Source of the DNA: an uncultured Clostridia bacterium
GTDB lineage: Bacteria > Bacillota > Clostridia > Christensenellales > UBA1242
DNA length: 20,503 bases
Direction: 5' to 3'
Assembly (NCBI GenBank): GCA_947631875.1
Contig: CANRMV010000009.1
Location: 1-20,503 of the forward strand
Program-made: the position numbers and the translations under genes
Shown here: positions 1-5,202 of the stretch, one piece after another
Numbering within the stretch: the stretch's first letter is position 1
Layout: the number at the start of each line of letters is the position of its first letter
Notes under the pieces: generated by a model
Database searches by the model: none
What the model saw: only the letters and a program-made list of their open reading frames with translations
What the model was told of the DNA's origin: nothing

Positions 1-1
1 C

Positions 2-610
2 TATGCAGTTTTCCATATTTTAAAAGCACAGGGAACCTTTGAGGCAGAAATTTTGGGGTGGACATATGGGCAAAACCCAAACCAACCAAAGATAACTTCA
101 ACAACAAATCCAATTAAGGGGGCAAAGATTTATTATCGAAAGGCTGGACAAGGCGAATTTTCTTTGGCAGTTCCAACAAACGCTGGTGACTATGAAATGA
201 AGATTGTTTTGCAAGAATCTGCAAATTATTTGTCATGTCAAAAGGAAGGAATATATTTTTCAATTTCAAAGGCAAAAAGTCCGCAAAACATATTGCAACA
301 AATAGTTGTGCCTTACAACGCTGAGTATTTTAAAGAAATTTTGCTCCCAACACATTGGCATTGGGCTGAGCCGGACTTGAAAATTGACAGAACGCAGCAA
401 ACAGCTTTTGTTGTTTTTGATGACAATTTGAATTATGAAAACACTGTTTTTTCGGTTCAACTTGTTTTTGCGCCAGCACCAGAGATGGATTTTAACACAC
501 TTTGGATTTCTATCGGTGCAGCTCTTGCGGCGGGAACTGTTGCGATTGCCATTTTGCTTTCTGTGGTGCTTTACAAACGAAAAAAGAAGAATTTGTGGAA
601 GACAAAATAA
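2..610 (+). CDS. C-terminal part of a cell-surface protein with MBG-like repeats and a membrane anchor (5' partial)
   Basis: The reading frame is open from the left edge and ends at TAA 608-610, so the beginning lies outside the window; the TTG at 53 need not be a start. The visible part is about 202 residues. It starts with a repeat of the pattern W-T-Y-G-Q...NAGDY...ANY, which resembles the MBG/YDG-type immunoglobulin-like repeats of large bacterial surface proteins. A second, more divergent beta-rich unit follows (W near base 355, F-D-D-N-L-N-Y near 420). The C-terminus has a short APAPE linker, one hydrophobic segment of about 24 residues (bases 500-575) and a lysine/arginine-rich tail. 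This is an anchor with the cytoplasmic side at the C-terminus; I see no LPxTG sortase motif. Its probable role is an exported, membrane-tethered surface or adhesin-like protein. Ligand and full domain content are unknown. Confidence 0.7.
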   Translation, partial: YAVFHILKAQGTFEAEILGWTYGQNPNQPKITSTTNPIKGAKIYYRKAGQGEFSLAVPTNAGDYEMKIVLQESANYLSCQKEGIYFSISKAKSPQNILQQIVVPYNAEYFKEILLPTHWHWAEPDLKIDRTQQTAFVVFDDNLNYENTVFSVQLVFAPAPEMDFNTLWISIGAALAAGTVAIAILLSVVLYKRKKKNLWKTK

Positions 611-659
611 AACGCTGTTTAAATAAACATAGCAAATTTGAGAAAAAGTCAATTTAAAG

Positions 660-688
660 TTGACAAAAACAAATCAATGTGTTATATT
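660..688 (+). promoter_or_regulatory. Sigma-A-type promoter of tRNA-Thr
   Basis: The -35 box TTGACA at 660-665 is a perfect consensus. A 17-base spacer follows, then the -10 box TATATT at 683-688. Transcription would begin near 695, a few bases before the tRNA at 702. It is one of the best consensus promoters in the window and has no competing start codon nearby. Confidence 0.8.
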
Positions 689-701
689 TAAACAGCAATG
701 T

Positions 702-776
702 GCTGATGTGGCTCAGGGGTAGAGCACCACCTTGGTAAGGTGGTGGTCGCGGGTCCGATTCCCGCCATCAGCTCCA
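702..776 (+). tRNA. tRNA-Thr (anticodon GGT), CCA encoded
   Basis: A complete cloverleaf can be folded by eye. The acceptor stem pairs GCTGATG (702-708) with CATCAGC (766-772). The D-arm has a GCTC/GAGC stem. The anticodon arm CCACC/GGTGG has the loop TTGGTAA, giving anticodon GGT for threonine. A five-base variable region and the T-arm GCGGG/CCCGC with loop TCCGATT follow. The discriminator T is at 773 and CCA is encoded at 774-776. The 75-nt length with CCA is normal. The next gene starts 36 bases downstream with no terminator between, so the two may share a transcript. Confidence 0.95.
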
Positions 777-812
777 AATAAAGTAAACGAAAGTTTTAAT
801 TCGGAGGAGAGA

Positions 813-1385
813 ATGAATAACCATAATTTAGATAGACTTAATGGTTTGCTTGAAGATAGTGATTTAATGCAATGGCATGAATATGAAGGCGACTATGCTG
901 ATGAAGCAATAGAATTATTTAATGACCTAACGAAAGAAGAAAAAAAAGAATTATATAAAGGTGTCAATAAAAAAAGTGCAAAATGGCATATTCTTTTATT
1001 TGATGTAATTGGTTGCAGTGACGATCCAAATGCCGAAAAAGATAGTTTTGATATTGCTTTGTCCATAGTTAAAAACATTCAATCGAATTCTGGAATAAAA
1101 GATTTGATGGATTTGTCTAAAACAGTCGTTCATCCCGACAGAAATTCAGAATATTCGCTTTCTAATGTTTATGACACTTGTGTTGATATATTACAAAAAT
1201 ACCCAAAAAAGATTCCAAAGGAAATAAGAGATTATATTGTTCAAAGACGATTTAAACTGCTGGAAAGCTGTTTGGGACAAAGTAAATATTGTATAGATTC
1301 TATTTGTGTTTTGGCGCAGAAAGATAAAAAGAATATGGGCTTACAATCTTTATATGATGAAATATTAAAGTTCAAAAATAAATGA
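813..1385 (+). CDS. Hypothetical protein, 190 aa, probably helical
   Basis: I do not recognise this protein. The start is ATG 813, preceded by a strong SD (GGAGGAGA, 802-809); the frame is open further upstream through the tRNA, but that is not coding. The product is charged and rich in Asp, Glu and Lys, has no signal peptide or membrane segment, and looks mostly alpha-helical. It contains short helix-turn units reminiscent of HEAT-like or immunity-type proteins, but no diagnostic motif is visible. Leucine codon use differs from neighbours: TTA is used about nine times here but only rarely in the far longer secD. That is compatible with a different origin. It probably depends on the tRNA-Thr promoter and is closed by the hairpin at 1400-1426. 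Confidence 0.75.
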   Translation: MNNHNLDRLNGLLEDSDLMQWHEYEGDYADEAIELFNDLTKEEKKELYKGVNKKSAKWHILLFDVIGCSDDPNAEKDSFDIALSIVKNIQSNSGIKDLMDLSKTVVHPDRNSEYSLSNVYDTCVDILQKYPKKIPKEIRDYIVQRRFKLLESCLGQSKYCIDSICVLAQKDKKNMGLQSLYDEILKFKNK

Positions 1386-1399
1386 AATTTTAATAAAAG

Positions 1400-1426
1400 T
1401 GCCTAAAAAGATTTTAGGCATTTTTT
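1400..1426 (+). terminator. Rho-independent terminator, probably bidirectional
   Basis: A perfect 9-bp stem pairs TGCCTAAAA (1400-1408) with TTTTAGGCA (1412-1420) around a three-base loop. Six T follow at 1421-1426. It closes the 813-1385 gene. On the minus strand a shorter T-rich stretch follows the same stem, so it may also stop transcription from the converging NUDIX gene. I see no coding sequence in 1427-1531, which is very AT-rich and carries two copies of a TTTTTTATGAAAAA-like string. Confidence 0.85.
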
Positions 1427-1531
1427 AATAAAAATTAGAAAAAGTCATGTTTTTTTGCATTTTTTATGAAAAATTTGCGGTTTTTTATGAAAAAAAATTT
1501 ATTGCGAGCAAAATTTACAAATTTTCAGTTT

Positions 1532-2032
1532 TCAATTTTTGTTTTTCCAAGCGAAAAAGTTTGTGAAAAAGAATATTTGATTTGGACTGAATTCTTTGGA
1601 CTCAATCATTTTCAAAATTTTGTCTTTTGTAAACCAAGCAACAGAATCCACCTCTTCAACTTGCAAGGTTAGTTTGTTTATGTCCACATCTTTTTTGCAA
1701 TAAAACATTTCTCTGCAAACTCTTCCGTCAAAGCCAAGCCAAAAACTTTCGATTTTGTCCTTTGATATGTCAAGCCCCAACTCTTCCTTCACTTCTCTCA
1801 CAACTGCTTGCTTGTTGTTTTCGTCAAAGGTTGGGTGTCCGCCTGTTACAGTCCAGGTTAGGGGACTAGATGTGAATTTTGAGCGCTTTTGCATCAAAAA
1901 TTCGCCCTTGCTGTTTTCAATGGCAATCATAACAACTATTGGATAACCACCTTCGGGAATGGGCTCGCCAGCAAAATAGTAAAGCCCAGTTGGCTGGCAA
2001 TCTGAATTGAATGCTTGACGTTTTTCTTTCAT
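1532..2032 (-). CDS. NUDIX hydrolase
   Basis: This 166-aa protein is a NUDIX-family pyrophosphohydrolase. The NUDIX box GX5EX7REUXEEXGU is intact: G65, E71, R79-E80, E83-E84, G86, L87. These residues form the Mg2+-binding catalytic helix that cleaves a nucleoside diphosphate linked to another moiety. The strand before the box ends T-W-T-V-T-G-G-H, as in many NUDIX proteins, but the exact substrate cannot be read from sequence. ATG 2032 is preceded by an AGAGGTG ribosome site. It lies 11 bases downstream of the phosphatase-hydrolase fusion, so the two are very likely co-transcribed. No export signal is present; it is cytoplasmic. Confidence 0.88.
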   Translation of the reverse strand: MKEKRQAFNSDCQPTGLYYFAGEPIPEGGYPIVVMIAIENSKGEFLMQKRSKFTSSPLTWTVTGGHPTFDENNKQAVVREVKEELGLDISKDKIESFWLGFDGRVCREMFYCKKDVDINKLTLQVEEVDSVAWFTKDKILKMIESKEFSPNQIFFFTNFFAWKNKN

Positions 2033-2043
2033 AAAACACCTCT

Positions 2044-3348
2044 TTAATTTATTAGTTCATCTAAAAGTTGAATTAACTCTGGAATTTTGTATATTCTGTG
2101 AGATTCATCAAAATTTTCATAGCCTTCCAAATAAATATCTTTTGCATTGAAATCTTTTATAAATTTTGAAAATCTTTCCTGTTTTTCATCCTCAACAACT
2201 TGGCTGCCCTCTTGCGAAGTTATGCAAAACACACTTTTGAAATTTTTACCAAATTTTATTTCATCTTGGGATAAAATTGCTTTGTTTATGATGTTGCATA
2301 TGTAGTCTTTTCTTAAAATGGGATATTCATAAATTGCGCTTGGCGCAACAGCAACATAGTGCTTTGGAGAGAAGTTGTGTTTGTGGCAAAACCTTACAAA
2401 ATATGGATTTCCAATCGAATGGGCAACAACTATCGAATTTTTGTTTAAAGTGCCTTTTTCAAGATATGTTGAAAGAATTTCGTCAAATTTTTCAAAAGAA
2501 CTTTCTTTGCAAAGAGGAAACTCTGGCATAAAACAGTCAATTTCCTTGCTTGTTAAGAACTCTTTTACATCTTGTCCCCAAGTTTTAAGGGTGTCGCCAC
2601 AAAGGGAGTGCAAAACAAACACATTTGATTTGCCCGTTTTTTTTGCGGTTTCAAGTTTGAGGATTTGCAAAAATTCCTCATTCATTGCGCCAGCATGAAA
2701 ACCTGGCATGTTCATTGTTTTTCCGCCGGCTTTTTCGATTAGGAACAATCCTGGCTCAAAATCCCAAACCTCATCGTTTCTAAACACAGCGCCATGTATT
2801 CTTCCCGCTGCAACAAATGCCATAGATGCACACATTGCACCAAAATTTCGTTTTATTGTGCTGTGCTTTGCAATTCTCATAAGCGCCGGCAAGTTGTTTA
2901 TTCCGTCAACTGTGTATAATGCGTTTTTTATTGGAACTTCATTAACGCAAATTTTTTTATCGTTCAAAAATGCACCTGTTTCATCTGCATAATAAAACTC
3001 GTTCATCTTTGGCATGTCAATCACGGCGGCAACTGTTTTTCCATTCCGCTTCATTGCAATTTGTATTGCCCAAAGGGGCAAATTGTTTGCAAAGTTTTTA
3101 GTGCCGTCAATGGGGTCTATGATAAAACAATTTTCAGTTGGGGTTTTGTTGAAATTTTTCTCCTCGCTGACAATGTCAAAGTTGGGATATGCCTTTTTTA
3201 TTTCGGCAATCAAAAACTCCTCAATCTTAACATCCAAATTTGTGACTATATCATTTTCTCCTCCTTTGCGCTTAACCGTGAAGGCCTCACGTGAGATATT
3301 TTCTGCCTGTTTTACAATTTCCACAAGGAATTCACTATCTTTTGTCAT
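2044..3348 (-). CDS. Fusion of an inositol-monophosphatase-family phosphatase and an RBBP9/YdeN-like alpha/beta hydrolase
   Basis: One uninterrupted 434-aa frame carries two enzyme domains. Residues about 5-232 form an IMPase/SuhB-type Mg2+-dependent phosphatase: S-E-E at 61-63, the metal-binding D-P-I-D-G-T at 78-83, and W-D-F-E-P-G at 195-200 in place of the usual WDxAAG. Residues about 242-434 look like a small serine hydrolase of the RBBP9/YdeN type: a beta strand ending H-S-L-C-G-D, a nucleophile elbow A-H-S-I-G-N with Ser311, and a candidate catalytic His417. Where the family normally has an acidic residue in an S-x-D-P-like turn, this protein reads T-S-Q-E-G-S (378-382), so Glu380 may substitute or the triad may be altered. 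ATG 3348 has a GGAGG site at 3354-3358. Substrates are unknown; known relatives act on sugar phosphates, inositol phosphate or nucleotide phosphates. Confidence 0.85.
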   Translation of the reverse strand: MTKDSEFLVEIVKQAENISREAFTVKRKGGENDIVTNLDVKIEEFLIAEIKKAYPNFDIVSEEKNFNKTPTENCFIIDPIDGTKNFANNLPLWAIQIAMKRNGKTVAAVIDMPKMNEFYYADETGAFLNDKKICVNEVPIKNALYTVDGINNLPALMRIAKHSTIKRNFGAMCASMAFVAAGRIHGAVFRNDEVWDFEPGLFLIEKAGGKTMNMPGFHAGAMNEEFLQILKLETAKKTGKSNVFVLHSLCGDTLKTWGQDVKEFLTSKEIDCFMPEFPLCKESSFEKFDEILSTYLEKGTLNKNSIVVAHSIGNPYFVRFCHKHNFSPKHYVAVAPSAIYEYPILRKDYICNIINKAILSQDEIKFGKNFKSVFCITSQEGSQVVEDEKQERFSKFIKDFNAKDIYLEGYENFDESHRIYKIPELIQLLDELIN

Positions 3349-3370
3349 TTAATCCTCCAATCATATGTAT

Positions 3371-3400
3371 ATTATAAGTTATATGTTTTTGGGGGATTAA
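3371..3400 (-). promoter_or_regulatory. Candidate promoter for the fusion-NUDIX operon
   Basis: Read on the minus strand there is a perfect -10 TATAAT (3376-3371). The -35 is poor: TTAATC at 3400-3395 with an 18-base spacer. The start would be near 3364, giving a leader of roughly 16 bases that still includes the GGAGG site. The call rests mainly on the -10 box. Confidence 0.35.
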
Positions 3401-3510
3401 AATTTCAATTTCAAATTCTTGTGTTCTACCGATTTAGTGTATCATTAAAGCGGCCTTTTTGTCAAATTGTTCGCCAATTTTTTTAAATCCACTGGGAAAT
3501 TGTGATTTTG

Positions 3511-3540
3511 TTGACTTATTTTTCTTTTTTGTGCTATATT
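3511..3540 (+). promoter_or_regulatory. Promoter of the 3560 NUDIX gene
   Basis: TTGACT (3511-3516) and TATATT (3535-3540) are separated by 18 bases. The predicted start, near 3547, coincides with the first base of the GGAGG ribosome site, so the leader would be only about 13 bases. Confidence 0.65.
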
Positions 3541-3559
3541 TTTCTTGGAGGAAAATAAA

Positions 3560-4021
3560 ATGGCAAATCAAAAGAGGTCCAGAGCAGCAGCAATAGTTTT
3601 GCAAGACGGAAAAATTGTTTCTATGTATAGAGAGTTTAATGGCAGAAAATATAACACCTTTCCTGGCGGAGGAATGGAAGAGGGCGAAAAAGAAGAAGAG
3701 TGCGTTAAAAGAGAAGTTTATGAAGAATTTGGCATACAAGTTGAGATAGTTAAAAAACTTTATGATTATGAGGATGAAAAATCCATAGAGCATTTTTATT
3801 TGTGCAAGTGGGTTGCAGGTGAATTTGGAACGGGCAAGGGTGAGGAATTTCAACCTGGTCGCAATAGAGGAATTTACAAGCCTGTGTTCATCAATGTTTT
3901 GGACATTCCAAATTTAACTCTTTTCCCAGAAGCAGTTGCTAAAACGTTTTATGATGACTACAAAAAATTTGGCGAAAAACTTGACAGTAAAGTGAAGAAG
4001 ATTGTTGGGCATAGAATTTAA
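3560..4021 (+). CDS. NUDIX hydrolase
   Basis: This 153-aa NUDIX hydrolase has a complete catalytic box following P-G-G-G: G-x5-E-x7-R-E-V-Y-E-E-F-G-I at about residues 37-59. The start is ATG 3560; the in-frame TTG at 3545 overlaps the GGAGG ribosome site (3547-3551) and is unlikely to be used. The single domain is of usual length, with no signal peptide. The family hydrolyses nucleoside diphosphate derivatives such as oxidised nucleotides, ADP-ribose or nucleotide sugars, and the substrate here cannot be assigned. It is not closely similar to the NUDIX protein at 1532-2032 outside the box. It appears to be a single-gene unit with its own promoter and terminator. Confidence 0.88.
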   Translation: MANQKRSRAAAIVLQDGKIVSMYREFNGRKYNTFPGGGMEEGEKEEECVKREVYEEFGIQVEIVKKLYDYEDEKSIEHFYLCKWVAGEFGTGKGEEFQPGRNRGIYKPVFINVLDIPNLTLFPEAVAKTFYDDYKKFGEKLDSKVKKIVGHRI

Positions 4022-4113
4022 AATAAATGAAAAATTCAAAAAAACATTAAAAAAATTCAAAAAAAAGTGAAAAAATAATGATTTTTTGTGTTTTTAAGGC
4101 TTTATTTAATAAA

Positions 4114-4136
4114 AAAGAAGGCGAAAAGCCTTTTTT
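4114..4136 (+). terminator. Rho-independent terminator, usable from both strands
   Basis: The core stem AAGGC (4118-4122)/GCCTT (4128-4132) has a GAAAA loop and extends through A/T pairs to 4114-4136, running into the T tract 4131-4136. On the minus strand the same stem is followed by T's, so it can also end the XRE unit, which stops at 4161. A second AAGGC copy at 4096-4100 could pair with the same right arm. Otherwise 4022-4113 is A-rich with no gene visible. Confidence 0.7.
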
Positions 4137-4160
4137 CATTATATAACAAAAAATAGGTGA

Positions 4161-4364
4161 CTAATCTTCCAAACCTGCAAGATAATCCAACGAAACTTTG
4201 AAAAACTTTGCAAGTTTCAACAAACTTTCTAAGGACACATCTGCCTGTGCGTTTTCCCAACGAACAATGGAAGAATGACTAACTTCAATCTCTTTGGCAA
4301 GAGCCCAAGTTGATATGTTCATTTCTTTTCTTAATTCTTTTAATCTTTTTGCAAACTTTTCCAT
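4161..4364 (-). CDS. XRE-family (Cro/CI-type HTH) regulator, distal copy
   Basis: This is a 67-aa protein made only of an XRE helix-turn-helix domain: the recognition region around S-H-S-S-I-V-R-W-E-N (29-38) and the usual end F-K-V-S-L-D-Y-L-A-G-L-E-D. I place the start at ATG 4364 because it matches the first residue of the upstream paralogue. A longer frame to 4418 exists but has no ribosome site and reads through the other gene. GGAGG abuts the ATG with no spacing, so independent initiation may be weak. It overlaps the upstream XRE gene by 80 bases in the +1 frame and shares 37 of 67 residues with it by my alignment. It is probably a DNA-binding repressor acting with, or as a dimer partner of, its neighbour. 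Confidence 0.75.
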   Translation of the reverse strand: MEKFAKRLKELRKEMNISTWALAKEIEVSHSSIVRWENAQADVSLESLLKLAKFFKVSLDYLAGLED

Positions 4365-4563
4365 CCTCCAAACCAGGCAGATAATCGGCGGATACTTTAA
4401 AATACACAGCCAAAGCATATAAACATTCTATACTTGGGTTGATTTGATTGTTTTCCCAACGAATAATAGAGGCATCACTGACACCAATTTTATCTGCCAA
4501 ATCTCTGGCAGATAATTTTTCTTCTTCTCTCAATTCTCTTAATCTTTCGCCAAATATTTTCAT
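4285..4563 (-). CDS. XRE-family (Cro/CI-type HTH) regulator, proximal copy
   Basis: This 92-aa protein carries an XRE HTH domain in residues 1-67, with the motif S-D-A-S-I-I-R-W-E-N at 29-38 and domain end D-Y-L-P-G-L-E-D. Its paralogue stops exactly after G-L-E-D, but here translation continues for 25 basic residues (K-V-C-K-K-I-K-R-I-K-K-R...) that are simply the next gene read in another frame. ATG 4563 is preceded by AAGAAGGAA. The promoter directly upstream contains a palindrome that fits an autoregulatory operator. TTA leucine codons are common. The likely role is a small autoregulated transcription factor; its targets are unknown. Confidence 0.8.
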   Translation of the reverse strand: MKIFGERLRELREEEKLSARDLADKIGVSDASIIRWENNQINPSIECLYALAVYFKVSADYLPGLEDGKVCKKIKRIKKRNEHINLGSCQRD

Positions 4564-4594
4564 GTATTCCTTCTTTCATAAATTCGACATAATA

Positions 4595-4624
4595 ATTATA
4601 CACTACAATTTTGTAGCAAGTCAA
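4595..4624 (-). promoter_or_regulatory. Promoter of the XRE pair
   Basis: On the minus strand TTGACT (4624-4619) and TATAAT (4600-4595) are 18 bases apart. The start would be near 4588, giving a leader of about 25 bases before ATG 4563. Both boxes are near consensus. Confidence 0.7.
4603..4616. promoter_or_regulatory. Palindromic operator candidate inside the XRE promoter
   Basis: CTACAA (4603-4608) and TTGTAG (4611-4616) form a perfect inverted repeat with a two-base centre. It lies wholly between the -35 and -10 boxes of the XRE promoter. Small XRE repressors commonly bind such sites to shut off their own promoter. I saw no second copy in the window, but the search was by eye. Confidence 0.6.
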
Positions 4625-4653
4625 ATTATTATTAGGAAAAATTTGATTTTATT

Positions 4654-4682
4654 TTGCCAGAAATTTTTTAAGTAATCATATT
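4654..4682 (+). promoter_or_regulatory. Weak candidate promoter of the TIGR04086 gene
   Basis: TTGCCA (4654-4659) and CATATT (4677-4682) are 17 bases apart. The start would be near 4689, just before the hairpin at 4691-4733. Neither box is perfect and the region is AT-rich, so this could be chance. Confidence 0.35.
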
Positions 4683-4690
4683 CAAATTTT

Positions 4691-4733
4691 TCACCTCATA
4701 GATTATTTTAAGATTAAAAGTGTTGTGAGGTGG
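4691..4733 (+). promoter_or_regulatory. Possible hairpin masking the SD of the TIGR04086 gene
   Basis: CACCTCA (4692-4698) is perfectly complementary to TGAGGTG (4726-4732), which contains the ribosome site for ATG 4739. Extra A-U and G-U pairs (4699-4701 with 4725-4723, and 4691 with 4733) extend the stem to about 11 bp around a loop of about 21 bases. If both arms are in the mRNA, translation would be low unless the stem opens. Confidence 0.4.
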
Positions 4734-4738
4734 CAATA

Positions 4739-5134
4739 ATGAAATCGAAAACATTTAAAAACAGGGGTGGAATGGGACTTGCTGTGTTGAAAGGTGTTGC
4801 TGTTGGACTTTGCGTGGCTCTTGTTGGCATTTTGATTTTTGCTTTTATTTTAAGATTTACTTCCATTTCTGACAAGTTGATTTTGCCTGTGAATCAAGTT
4901 ATTAAAGGTGTTTCCATTTTCTTTGGCGTGTTTGTGGGTATGAAAAAGTTTAAGGAAATGGGGCTTATTACTGGACTTTCTATCGGCGTTGGTTTCACAA
5001 TTTTGGCGTTTTTGGTGTTTTCAATACTCGACGGGGCTTTTGTTTTTGACAAAACTTTGCTAAACGACACCATCTTTGGCGCGGTTTTTGGCTCTATTTG
5101 TGGAATTATTTGCGTCAACTTGAAAAAAAATTAG
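4739..5134 (+). CDS. TIGR04086-family (YrzE-like) membrane protein
   Basis: This 131-aa integral membrane protein has four predicted membrane segments (about residues 17-38, 49-66, 73-95 and 106-127) with basic residues at both ends. Its size, topology and glycine-rich segments match the TIGR04086/YrzE-like family of Firmicutes, whose function is not known and which is often encoded close to yajC-secDF. I chose ATG 4739 over GTG 4730, which is inside the GAGGTG ribosome site. secD follows 68 bases later from its own strong promoter; no terminator separates them, so some readthrough is possible. Confidence 0.75.
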   Translation: MKSKTFKNRGGMGLAVLKGVAVGLCVALVGILIFAFILRFTSISDKLILPVNQVIKGVSIFFGVFVGMKKFKEMGLITGLSIGVGFTILAFLVFSILDGAFVFDKTLLNDTIFGAVFGSICGIICVNLKKN

Positions 5135-5143
5135 TTTTTTGAT

Positions 5144-5172
5144 TGACAGAAACCCCTAATATGTATTATACT
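5144..5172 (+). promoter_or_regulatory. Promoter of secDF
   Basis: The consensus TTGACA (5144-5149), a 17-base spacer and TATACT (5167-5172) predict a start near 5179, about 24 bases before the secD ATG. It begins just after the stop codon of the upstream gene. Confidence 0.8.
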
Positions 5173-5202
5173 TATCAAAGCATTTGAAAAATAAGGGGCA
5201 GT

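Noticed and set aside
766..1430. A genomic-island attachment repeat at the 3' end of tRNA-Thr.
   Set aside because: I found no second copy of the tRNA 3' end and no integrase gene in the window.
1440..1530. Two TTTTTTATGAAAAA-like copies considered as a functional repeat.
   Set aside because: They are only two short, low-complexity A/T strings in an AT-rich gap, with no regular spacing or array.
3434..3853. A 139-codon minus-strand open frame overlapping the 3560 NUDIX gene.
   Set aside because: It runs antisense to the conserved NUDIX box and has a low-complexity Phe/Lys composition.
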